A stretch of DNA of 21,976 nucleotides, from IMG/VR virus record IMGVR_UViG_3300021371_000113, positions 1 to 21,976 of that record; one strand, 5' to 3'. The stretch is from a virus. A program made the position numbers and the translations under genes. Each line of letters opens with the position of its first letter. The first letter of the stretch is position 1. A model generated the notes under the pieces. That model saw nothing but the letters and a program-made list of their open reading frames with translations. It had not been told where the DNA came from and made no database searches. This document shows, piece by piece, positions 14,978-21,744 of this stretch.

Positions 14978-15868
14978 CTAGTTTGTTACATATTTAAAGA
15001 TTGACGCTAGAGAGGAACTATTATCAGTAACTCTCCAGTCATAGTTTTGAAGAAATACAGCACCTGTATTCATTCTATTTGTAAAAGTACCTGTGGCAGC
15101 TCCAATATGAAATCCTCTAAAAGAGGAGCCGCTAAGACCGTTACCTGCTTTAATCTCTAAAGTAATAGAGGATTTCCAGGATTGGGCAGTACTTGTATTT
15201 GTATCTGTAAGATACTGAGAAATTGAACCGGCAAGTATTTTCTTAGACACAGTATACCCAGAAGGGTACATTGAGTTTGAGGCAGATGTAACATCTCGAG
15301 CAGCATGAACAGTGGAATAAGGTGTCCAATCTATCTCATTTTGAAGCTCAACTTTTAATGCTACAATATCTGTTAGGGTGGCAGAATCTATAACTACGTC
15401 TAAAATAGGGTTCACTAAAAAATTCTTTGTAGTGGACCTACTTTGAAGAGTACCCGATAAAGTACTATCCGTAGTTAGCTTAGATGCTTCTCCTTGAATC
15501 TCAATACTCAGGGGTCGTGATTTCTCAATTACGAAACTACCATTTGTAATGACACATGTTTCAAGTTTAAAAACATCTGTGGGTGTAGAAACAAATAAGG
15601 TAAAAGAAGTATTATCTATTAACAAAGTTTCTACAATACTAAAGTCGGCTTCTTGAATAGCCGCCATAGTGAAAGAAAAATTAGCAGGGTTAGCTTTATT
15701 AATAACACTGCCTTCAAAATAGTCTGTTAGAGCATGTAAAGTTTTAACAGTATAGCTTTCTTCTGCAAATGTTTGGCTGAAGGAAACATCACTGACATCT
15801 ATTCTGTGCCTAGAGTTGCCTTGTACTACATATACTTGTACTTCTTTCTTAAAATTGTAGCTAGGCAT
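14978..15868 (-). CDS. Second tail-tube-like structural protein
   Basis: A 296-residue protein, first gene after the promoter at 15919-15947. ATG at 15868 has only a weak AAAAAGAA element before it. It is beta-rich with no signal peptide or membrane segment. Its N-terminal part, DVSDVSFSQTFAEESYTVKTL (residues about 24-44), aligns by eye with VLDGFTFSQATNSSEITLNEM of the major tail tube protein. The following strand (ANFSFTMAAIQEADFSIVETLL) matches that protein's GDWSFSTYVRP and VEEVLWALF segments. This suggests a paralogue with the same tube fold: a second tube subunit, a tube-initiation ring, or a minor tail protein. The C-terminal third (residues about 185-290) is a separate beta-rich segment. 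The tube-like reading is inference from weak similarity. Confidence 0.7.
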   Translation of the reverse strand: MPSYNFKKEVQVYVVQGNSRHRIDVSDVSFSQTFAEESYTVKTLHALTDYFEGSVINKANPANFSFTMAAIQEADFSIVETLLIDNTSFTLFVSTPTDVFKLETCVITNGSFVIEKSRPLSIEIQGEASKLTTDSTLSGTLQSRSTTKNFLVNPILDVVIDSATLTDIVALKVELQNEIDWTPYSTVHAARDVTSASNSMYPSGYTVSKKILAGSISQYLTDTNTSTAQSWKSSITLEIKAGNGLSGSSFRGFHIGAATGTFTNRMNTGAVFLQNYDWRVTDNSSSLASIFKYVTN

Positions 15869-15918
15869 TTCTTTTTAACTCTAAGAGAATAACGTACTCT
15901 CACTTTTAATTAACCTAT

Positions 15919-15947
15919 AGTATAATGGAGGGGAGGAAAAATGTCAA
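15919..15947 (-). promoter_or_regulatory. Sigma-70 promoter P1 for tail assembly operon
   Basis: On the minus strand, TTGACA (15942-15947, perfect), a 17-base spacer and TATACT (15919-15924). It lies between the terminator at 15971-15992 and the 296-residue gene, so it restarts transcription for the tail assembly genes. A second TTGACC sits at 15963-15968. The predicted leader is about 45 bases. The architecture is shared with the promoter at 3468-3496. Confidence 0.85.
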
Positions 15948-15970
15948 GAATTATTTTTGTTTGGTCAAAG

Positions 15971-15992
15971 AAAAAGGGACCGAAGTCCCTTT
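15971..15992 (-). terminator. Rho-independent terminator after major tail gene
   Basis: On the minus strand the transcript reads AAAGGGAC, loop UUCG, GUCCCUUUUU: an 8-base-pair stem closed by a C(UUCG)G tetraloop, one of the most stable tetraloops, followed by a U run. It starts about 20 bases after the stop of the major tail tube gene. The opposite strand has a much poorer T tract. Confidence 0.92.
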
Positions 15993-16012
15993 ATCTGTAA
16001 GTACTCTAGTTA

Positions 16013-17296
16013 TTACGCGCCGAAATAAGTAAGAGTTGCTTCGTCTGCATCTGCAATTGTAGAAGGAAGTGCCATAAAACTTGTTTCCAAAGAAATTACA
16101 TCCTCAATACTATGAGTAGGGATTTCAACGTGACAGGTAGGCATTGCAATCTGCAAGCGAGGAGTACCGGAAGCTCCACCAATCTTAAACGTAAGATTAA
16201 ATGAGTTTGTTACTACATTAGTAATACTTCTCAGATCTTCAAAGAAGTCTGCTGATACATTCGTAGCATCAGTTTGCAGGGTTAAGTAACAGGTGAAAGA
16301 TCCACCAATATTACGAGTACCTGTAACATGACCAATTGGCACGTTTACAATACCAATCTCTTCTGGAGTAATGTATGTATTATTATTAGTCATAGTTACA
16401 CTACCACCAGTAAGCGTGAGGTCATAAGAAGATTCTAGCTCATTACTACCATCAGAATCAGGATCCTGACTTGTTGGTGCAATTGTAAGTACGGTCAGAC
16501 GATTACGAATAAAGTTATCCGTGTCTAATACACCCTCTTTAATATATGGATGGGTTGTTACATTTCCGCTGCCTGGTACAGTAGCTACAACGTGCAGTCT
16601 GTGACTATCATCACTTTCTAACCAGACATCGCCTACTGCAATAGTAGAGGAGTCGGCAGTTGTGGCAGTAACAGCAGGTGTTGATGCACCAGTATTAACA
16701 CTACCAGTAAAGTCTGTTACATTACTGGCATTTCCTGACCAATTAATTGTAGCAATACCATCAATATCAAAGTCAATAGCAGCCTCATTAACGGTTACAC
16801 CGTCTAGCTTCATAACAGTACGGTTAGCATCGCCTAGTACAAAATAAATATTAGCAGTACCCAAGGTAGATGAGTTTGATGAGCCTAGAGTAATTACACT
16901 CTGAGATCCAGCAGGAGTAATTACATTAGTACCACTAGTATCAAAATCAAAAGTACTTGTATCGTAGTTTTTAGCTCCAGCAAATAAAGCCCAAAGAACT
17001 TCTTCTACTGCGTGCACCTCTGCGGCATCGTCTGCTTTGCCCGTTCCTGATCCTGAAGACTGAAATGGACGTACATATGTCGAAAACGACCAATCGCCAG
17101 GAGCCAAAGAGTCATTAAAAGCTCTTCGACCACGACGAGATACGCCCCCAGCAGACTCCATCTCGTTCAAAGTAATTTCAGAGCTATTTGTAGCTTGTGA
17201 AAAAGTAAATCCGTCGAGTACAGGAACTTCCCATACTGCACTATCAAACTCGATGAACATTTTCGAGTCGCGACTAAAGTATAGCTGTTGTGCCAT
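16013..17296 (-). CDS. Major tail tube protein
   Basis: A 427-residue protein with a strong Shine-Dalgarno (AGGAG, 6 bases before ATG at 17296), between tail terminator and tail assembly genes, and followed by a strong terminator, as fits a very abundant virion protein. The N-terminus reads MAQQLYFSRDSKMFIEFDSAVWEVPVLDGFTFSQ, then ITLNEM and WSFSTYVRP: the beta-hairpin-rich pattern of siphovirus tube subunits. Residues about 105-270 are a Ser/Thr/Gly-rich insertion (NASNVTDFTGSVNTGA, DVWLESDDSHRLHVV) that may be an extra surface domain. The C-terminal half resumes tube-like strands (LTLTGGSVTMTNNN, GGSFTCYLTLQTD, RLQIAMPTCHVEI, SLETSFMALPS). It is longer than many tube proteins, which the insertion would explain. 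A sheath is unlikely because no sheath motif is present. Confidence 0.88.
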   Translation of the reverse strand: MAQQLYFSRDSKMFIEFDSAVWEVPVLDGFTFSQATNSSEITLNEMESAGGVSRRGRRAFNDSLAPGDWSFSTYVRPFQSSGSGTGKADDAAEVHAVEEVLWALFAGAKNYDTSTFDFDTSGTNVITPAGSQSVITLGSSNSSTLGTANIYFVLGDANRTVMKLDGVTVNEAAIDFDIDGIATINWSGNASNVTDFTGSVNTGASTPAVTATTADSSTIAVGDVWLESDDSHRLHVVATVPGSGNVTTHPYIKEGVLDTDNFIRNRLTVLTIAPTSQDPDSDGSNELESSYDLTLTGGSVTMTNNNTYITPEEIGIVNVPIGHVTGTRNIGGSFTCYLTLQTDATNVSADFFEDLRSITNVVTNSFNLTFKIGGASGTPRLQIAMPTCHVEIPTHSIEDVISLETSFMALPSTIADADEATLTYFGA

Positions 17297-17357
17297 AGTT
17301 TTCTCCTATGAAACTTGAAAAGACTTGGACGTGAACATCTGTTCGTGCCAGTATTTT
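17297..17357 (-). other. 61-bp gap before major tail gene, with GAACN4GTTC
   Basis: The gap holds the strong ribosome binding site of the tail tube gene and an inverted repeat GAACATCTGTTC at 17333-17344. No sigma-70 promoter and no T-tract terminator are visible. The repeat has the GAAC-N4-GTTC form of Gram-positive LexA (SOS) boxes, but nothing else supports that, and one such match in 22 kb is not surprising. Confidence 0.35.
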
Positions 17358-17816
17358 CTAATAACGAACTTCTATGACGAGTTCACCTACGCCTAAAGGT
17401 TCGAGTACACCTTCATCAGTATCTATACTAACGACTGTGATTTGTTGAACACTAAATTCATTGTTTTGGGCGTCGAAATACTGCAGATTTGAATTCTCTT
17501 CTACTACAGTCTCGACGTCTTCCATTAGTGCATTTAATGCATCTTGTGCATTTTCTTCATTTACATAGCAACGAACAGTTATAGCCAAAAATCGGTCTTT
17601 ATAACCACCTCCCTGGTATTCGCGTGTCTCGCTGCCGGCATTTAAATGAATTGCTGGAAATTCTTCTACTTCATCCCAGAACTTTAAAAAAGGAAAAACA
17701 TTATCCTCTACATCCGATAACATTCTTCCCGACCCATTTATAGTTTTAAACTTAGTTGCGAGCGCATTTACAATATTTGCTCTTCTGGAGGTATAAGTTC
17801 TAGCTGTACTTGTCAT
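17358..17816 (-). CDS. Tail terminator protein (gpU-like)
   Basis: A 152-residue protein. ATG at 17816 overlaps the upstream stop by one base, with AGGAG seven bases before it. Features of the tail terminator family are clear: an N-terminal helix (SRRANIVNALATKFKTI), a middle strand FPAIHLNAGSETREY followed by RFLAITVRCYVNEENAQDALNALMEDVETVVEEN, and the closing strand pair TVVSIDTDEGVLEPLGVGELVIEVRY. The last segment (D.G.L.P.G..E....V.Y) is the usual ending of this family. These proteins form a hexameric ring that stops tube polymerisation and joins the tail to the head. Size and position between neck and tube genes agree. Confidence 0.87.
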   Translation of the reverse strand: MTSTARTYTSRRANIVNALATKFKTINGSGRMLSDVEDNVFPFLKFWDEVEEFPAIHLNAGSETREYQGGGYKDRFLAITVRCYVNEENAQDALNALMEDVETVVEENSNLQYFDAQNNEFSVQQITVVSIDTDEGVLEPLGVGELVIEVRY

Positions 17817-19105
17817 TATACTCTCCTAGTAAATATTCTACCTAGTGCAAACTGAGCTGCGATTTCTCTAATTGACATATCGATTAGTGCTCTAGGGTCT
17901 CTGTCTGCGCTAGCAAATCTGGTTCCACTTGTTCTTTCGTATACTTGGTACGGCTGCTTAGCATATGTATAACCAATACTAGGAAATCCTTCCTTAGTTT
18001 CATTTATATCTGTTACGCGAACACTTCCAACAAATCTACCCGACCTATTAACTAGTCGGGGCTCTCTCATATTTTTTGCTACGGTATCTTGTAGCCTAGA
18101 GTTAATTATTCCTATTAAATTTTTAACATTAAGAGTCGATTGCTTAGCTCTTGTTCGGGCCCCCATCGGTATAGCTGTTAGCTTAGTTTTACCTCTACTC
18201 TTTTCGTGAGTAACTTTTTGCTTTTGACTAACAGATGTTGGAACCGTGCTAGACTTATTTACTTTTGTGTTCTCAGTTACTACTATAGCACCTTTCACTT
18301 TTTTAAAAGGGTCTGTTACTCTTTTTACTGCCTTCTTTCTGGTTCTAGTAACAGCGCTATCAGAGCCATCTTGATTCAACACATCTAGTTTGCTTATCGC
18401 TTTTTCTAAATCTTTTTGTACTTGAACCTTAAAACTTCTTTCTTCGTCTCTACCTGTTCTTCTATTAGCATAAGAAGATTCCAGAGTTACTACTACTGTA
18501 TCTTTAGCATCAATTTTTTGTAACTTTAAAATTTGGCTAACTTCTGGAACTTTTGCCAGCTTAGCAGGTATCTCACCGTATTGTAATAAATCTGACACTC
18601 TCCTCTTAATTACCGAAGAATCATTTGAGTGTCCTAAATCTAAGAATTGGCTTCTATTTAGCTGTTGTTTTGACTTTTTATAGTAAGTTTGAACAACATT
18701 TAAAAAATCAAATCTAGGTGTTAAATATATGTATTTTATAGAGTCAAAAGTCTTTCTAGCATCTAGAGAGACTATAGGACCCTTAGTTTTACTTTTGGAC
18801 CTAAATGTTATAAAAAAGTCTGTTGAAGTTGCTCCTCTATCAAATATCTCTATACCCTTTAAATTTCCCATAAAGCTTTTTTTAAGTGATTCAAAAAAAG
18901 TACTACATATTTTATTTAAATCTCTTTTTGAGATGGCAACACCATCTATATTCATCTGAAACTTTACTTGATTCTTTAGTCCGTCTAAAGAAAGGTAGAA
19001 TGTATGTACCCTTACATCAGATACCGCTTTTCTATATTCTTCTGAATTTTTCTCTAAATCTGCTTGAACTTTCAGTAAAAAACTTTTTAACTTTTTACTA
19101 CTCAT
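17816..19105 (-). CDS. Neck / head-tail joining protein, unusually long
   Basis: A 429-residue, strongly basic protein between the gp6-like connector and the tail terminator, overlapping both by one base (TAATG). No other gene stands here, although head closure and tail completion genes (HK97 gp7/gp10 type) normally do. Residues 1-200 (KLKSFLLKVQADLEKNSEEYRKA, FYLSLDGLKNQVKFQMN, FDFLNVVQTYYKKSKQQLNRSQFLDLG) are not recognised. Residues about 335-429 (IINSRLQDTVAKNMREPRLVNRSGRFVGSVRV, PYQVYERTSGTRF, LIDMSIREIAAQFAL) resemble HK97 gp10-type proteins, in which an arginine-flanked S/T-G-x-(F/L)-x-x-S motif follows a helix. The middle (residues 240-320) is Lys/Thr-rich and probably flexible. It may combine a gp10-like domain with an extra N-terminal module; the N-terminal function is unknown. 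Confidence 0.7.
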   Translation of the reverse strand: MSSKKLKSFLLKVQADLEKNSEEYRKAVSDVRVHTFYLSLDGLKNQVKFQMNIDGVAISKRDLNKICSTFFESLKKSFMGNLKGIEIFDRGATSTDFFITFRSKSKTKGPIVSLDARKTFDSIKYIYLTPRFDFLNVVQTYYKKSKQQLNRSQFLDLGHSNDSSVIKRRVSDLLQYGEIPAKLAKVPEVSQILKLQKIDAKDTVVVTLESSYANRRTGRDEERSFKVQVQKDLEKAISKLDVLNQDGSDSAVTRTRKKAVKRVTDPFKKVKGAIVVTENTKVNKSSTVPTSVSQKQKVTHEKSRGKTKLTAIPMGARTRAKQSTLNVKNLIGIINSRLQDTVAKNMREPRLVNRSGRFVGSVRVTDINETKEGFPSIGYTYAKQPYQVYERTSGTRFASADRDPRALIDMSIREIAAQFALGRIFTRRV

Positions 19106-19695
19106 TAGAAGTTCTTATATAAGTCCAAAACTCTTTTGATATGGTCAGGAAATGCAACATTATTGCGCTGACTTGTAGAGCTTTGATTCTGAATACTTGC
19201 AGCTCCTAAGGTTCTACGCTCTTTATGCTCGTCTTTTAAGTAGTACGTAATCAGATCAAATACAGCTAGCTTTAGGTCGGAAGGCAGAGAACCGTACCCT
19301 GCCGTATAAACAACTTTTACACTACCAAAACCTTTAGGCCAGTTTTTTGATCTGCCACTACTATTAGTTCTTAGAACACTGTCAGTAGCTTCATCTAAAA
19401 AATACTCATAAGCTCCTGTTGTAAGAGCAGTATAGGAAGCAGCGTATGAAGTGCGCTCCTCCACTGATACAATTGTATTTACAGGACTTTCTGTCAACTG
19501 TACAATATTAGTGTCCCAGTTAATGTTAAAAGTTTCTGTCTTATTTGTAGAGAAAAAATCTACAAAGCTATTACCACAATAAGTTTTTACTAATTGACTT
19601 ACAGAAGGAAGAAGCACACTTAATCTCTCATCCTCTTTAGGACTAGAGATGCCTTCTGCTTCTTTATATTCCGTTAATGTTATTAAATTTGCCAT
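19105..19695 (-). CDS. Head-tail connector, HK97 gp6-like
   Basis: A 196-residue protein just after the capsid gene. The N-terminus LITLTEYKEAEGIS...DERLSVLLPSVSQLVKTYCGNSF is the classic start of gp6/gp15-like adaptors: helices that bind under the portal. The middle carries beta strands (SPVNTIVSVEERTS, YEYFLDEATDSVLRTNSSGRSKNWPKGFGSVKVVYTAGYGSLPSDLKLAVFDLITYYL), and the end is helical (FPDHIKRVLDLYKNF). The motif KVVYTAGY..LP.DL..A...L typifies the family. The ATG at 19695 has no visible Shine-Dalgarno and lies 15 bases after the terminator T-tract, so it is probably expressed by read-through at a level below the capsid protein. Confidence 0.88.
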   Translation of the reverse strand: MANLITLTEYKEAEGISSPKEDERLSVLLPSVSQLVKTYCGNSFVDFFSTNKTETFNINWDTNIVQLTESPVNTIVSVEERTSYAASYTALTTGAYEYFLDEATDSVLRTNSSGRSKNWPKGFGSVKVVYTAGYGSLPSDLKLAVFDLITYYLKDEHKERRTLGAASIQNQSSTSQRNNVAFPDHIKRVLDLYKNF

Positions 19696-19710
19696 AAGTA
19701 TATTAGTAAA

Positions 19711-19735
19711 AACTTGGGGCGGCGAACCGCCCCAG
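19711..19735 (-). terminator. Rho-independent terminator after capsid gene
   Basis: The minus-strand transcript has GGGGCGG, loop UUCG, CCGCCCC (seven strong pairs, 19716-19733), then AAG and five U. It starts 20-25 bases after the capsid stop. A stem this GC-rich stands out in an AT-rich region. The plus-strand direction lacks a T run. Confidence 0.92.
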
Positions 19736-19755
19736 GTTATAGAGCTTAATTAGTA

Positions 19756-21132
19756 TTAAGCAATAAAGTCGATCTTGACTGAAGGCTCGGCACCGGTAGC
19801 ACCGGCAACGATTTCTTCAAAACCGAGTGACTGTGAAGCAACCAGTACACGACGCTGGTTCATTACTTCATAGTCTTGCTCTACTGATACACCACGGAGA
19901 CGTGGTACAACGTAGTTACGAGTGTTAACTGCGATTGCTGCAGGAATGCCAGCGGCTTCTGCTGGGAACTCTTCAGATACAATTACGGGTGAACCGAATA
20001 CTGCACCGATAGTACCAACAACTCGCGCTGCCAAATCTGATCCTACTTCATCCAGAGTCTGGAAGTTAGCATCATTCAACAGATCGAAGTAGCTATTCTG
20101 ACTTACGATGTATGCAACATCAGAAGGCATCAAGCCATACTTGCCCATTTGCTCACGAGCAGCCAACAATAGAGCTGCGGTCAAACGAGTGCCATCTGAG
20201 ATATCAAGCGTAGTGCCATGAGCAGCTGCATATCCGTCAAGACCAGTAATTGAACCGGAACCATTGATAATTGCATCTTCTACAGCACGACCGTGTGCAC
20301 GGGCTACTGACTCAACAAGCATAGGCATCAAGTTAATAAGTACCTGCTCATCTACATCGTTATCCATAAACGTGCTAGAAACCAGACGATATGCATTCAA
20401 GGTTACTTGCTTTGCATTGTACTGATTGTTCGTGATTTCTACACGGTTTTCCAAGTTACCAGAAGCAGCAGCGGTTGCGAAAGCAGCCTTACCAGCATCT
20501 GTTTGAATTGGCAGTACAGTTGCACCGCCGTTGACAGGAAGCTCACGGAACAATCGAGCTACTTTAAGCTCATGCATGATTTCCTTTTCGATTTGAGAAG
20601 ATACTTCTTGATCGATGTCAGCAGCATTAGCAGCGTAGTTGACGCCAGCTTTTTCTTGGATATCACGAGCAAAATCGGTATCCCAACCTTTGCGAGTCAT
20701 TACACCCAACATGTGAGCTGCCATAAAGTCTTGGCCCCACTTCGTGATGTCAGACTTTTCAGCACGGTCAGCGAATACACGCTTAGAGTCACGCATTGCT
20801 GCGATTTCTTGTGCTTTCTCTTCAAGCTCTGACTTATACTTATTAAGCGTTTCTTCCATATCGGCGTTACGCTTGGTAAGATCTTCTTGAACATCAGCCA
20901 ACAAACGCTCAGTACCTGATTCGATACCAGTTGCGATTGCAGTCTTGACTTCTTGCTGCTGCTGAGCTTTCGTTTCAGCTTCTGCTTTAGCTTGTTCAAT
21001 AGCTTCTTGTGCTGCGGTTTCATCCGCGGCTTTTTGTTCGGCTTGCTTCATTGCAATCTTTGCAGCAGTTTCTTCTGCTACTTTCTTAGCAAATGCTTCC
21101 AAGTCGATTTCTGGAGTATTAACTTCAGACAT
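19756..21132 (-). CDS. Nested in-frame capsid precursor (scaffold + MCP)
   Basis: This is the same frame as the fusion, read from an internal ATG at 21132 (residue 205), giving 458 residues beginning MSEVNTPEIDLEAFAKK. A perfect AAGGAG Shine-Dalgarno at 21139-21144 sits six bases before this ATG, better than anything seen at the fusion's own start (21744). The internal product would lack the protease and hold the coiled-coil scaffold plus capsid domain, the normal form of HK97-type capsid precursors. Since shells need hundreds of capsid subunits but few proteases, independent initiation here is a sensible way to set the ratio. This is inferred from sequence only. Confidence 0.65.
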   Translation of the reverse strand: MSEVNTPEIDLEAFAKKVAEETAAKIAMKQAEQKAADETAAQEAIEQAKAEAETKAQQQQEVKTAIATGIESGTERLLADVQEDLTKRNADMEETLNKYKSELEEKAQEIAAMRDSKRVFADRAEKSDITKWGQDFMAAHMLGVMTRKGWDTDFARDIQEKAGVNYAANAADIDQEVSSQIEKEIMHELKVARLFRELPVNGGATVLPIQTDAGKAAFATAAASGNLENRVEITNNQYNAKQVTLNAYRLVSSTFMDNDVDEQVLINLMPMLVESVARAHGRAVEDAIINGSGSITGLDGYAAAHGTTLDISDGTRLTAALLLAAREQMGKYGLMPSDVAYIVSQNSYFDLLNDANFQTLDEVGSDLAARVVGTIGAVFGSPVIVSEEFPAEAAGIPAAIAVNTRNYVVPRLRGVSVEQDYEVMNQRRVLVASQSLGFEEIVAGATGAEPSVKIDFIA

Positions 21133-21744
21133 TTGGATCTCCTTTTGAACCTCTTCGGTTCCGTCCGGTGTATCACTAGCTACGCTAGAAGTATTAACTT
21201 CGTCTTTAGCCAGAGTCTGACCGGCTAGATCTACACGATTTGTGAAAGTTTTCTTGAATTCTTCATACTCAGCTATAGAGTCAAAAGATTTCGCTAGTGA
21301 GAAAGTAGCCTCTTGATTGCAAGGAACGGATACAACCGATACTTCAAACAATTCAGCGTCCTTTATCTTTAGTCCGTCAGTTTCCGATAGGTAATCAGCA
21401 TCCTTGACTCGGAAACCAACAGAAAATGCTCCAAGGATACCTTCTTTAACTAGCTCGCAAACATTAGCGGGTGCAGACTTGCTAATTTTTGCTTCTAACT
21501 CCAGACCATTTTCTGTTACTTTTAGGCCTGTAGCTCGACCGATAGGACGGTCGTAATCATGATTAAAAAGAATAATAGGATTCTTTTCAAAGTTCTTTAA
21601 GCCACCTTTTGCCCATGCTTCTCCGGAGATTGAATCTCCAGCACGGTCAAAATCAGAGGTGCTTGCCATTCCACGAATCATTACACTACCGTCTTCAGCA
21701 GGCATTGATTTAAACGTAGAAGTAAGATTAAAAATTTTTTCCAT
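19756..21744 (-). CDS. Prohead protease-major capsid protein fusion
   Basis: A 662-residue single frame with two proteins. Residues 1-150 are an HK97-type (U35/S78) prohead protease: MIRGMASTSDFDRAGDSISGEAW, ILFNHDYDRPIGR, GAFSVGF, LFEVSVVSVPCN. By position His62, Ser108 and Glu134 are the likely catalytic residues. Residues about 205-330 are Glu/Ala/Gln/Lys-rich coiled coil, fitting the scaffolding delta domain. Residues about 335-662 are an HK97-fold capsid protein (HELKVARLFRELPVNGGATVLPI, HGRAVEDAIINGSG, RRVLVASQSLGF, ending VKIDFIA). The ATG at 21744 overlaps the upstream stop by one base. A good internal start (M205) lies at the protease/scaffold boundary. The protease should cut its own scaffold off during capsid maturation. 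Fused protease-capsid genes are known in some phages but are uncommon. Confidence 0.93.
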   Translation of the reverse strand: MEKIFNLTSTFKSMPAEDGSVMIRGMASTSDFDRAGDSISGEAWAKGGLKNFEKNPIILFNHDYDRPIGRATGLKVTENGLELEAKISKSAPANVCELVKEGILGAFSVGFRVKDADYLSETDGLKIKDAELFEVSVVSVPCNQEATFSLAKSFDSIAEYEEFKKTFTNRVDLAGQTLAKDEVNTSSVASDTPDGTEEVQKEIQMSEVNTPEIDLEAFAKKVAEETAAKIAMKQAEQKAADETAAQEAIEQAKAEAETKAQQQQEVKTAIATGIESGTERLLADVQEDLTKRNADMEETLNKYKSELEEKAQEIAAMRDSKRVFADRAEKSDITKWGQDFMAAHMLGVMTRKGWDTDFARDIQEKAGVNYAANAADIDQEVSSQIEKEIMHELKVARLFRELPVNGGATVLPIQTDAGKAAFATAAASGNLENRVEITNNQYNAKQVTLNAYRLVSSTFMDNDVDEQVLINLMPMLVESVARAHGRAVEDAIINGSGSITGLDGYAAAHGTTLDISDGTRLTAALLLAAREQMGKYGLMPSDVAYIVSQNSYFDLLNDANFQTLDEVGSDLAARVVGTIGAVFGSPVIVSEEFPAEAAGIPAAIAVNTRNYVVPRLRGVSVEQDYEVMNQRRVLVASQSLGFEEIVAGATGAEPSVKIDFIA
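21139..21144 (-). promoter_or_regulatory. Internal Shine-Dalgarno for capsid precursor
   Basis: AAGGAG on the minus strand, inside codons for Q-K-E, six bases before the in-frame ATG at 21132. It lies exactly where the protease linker gives way to the scaffold coiled coil, which argues for function rather than chance. Confidence 0.7.

Noticed and set aside
19740-19775. Promoter in the capsid 3' end (TTGCTT...TATAAC) for the connector gene
   Set aside because: Only three of six -35 bases match and the transcript would run straight into the terminator hairpin.
20700-21023. Overlapping minus-strand frame inside the capsid scaffold region (107 codons)
   Set aside because: Out-of-frame shadow of the coiled coil; Lys/Gln/Ser-rich with no RBS. 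The real frame is the protease-capsid fusion.
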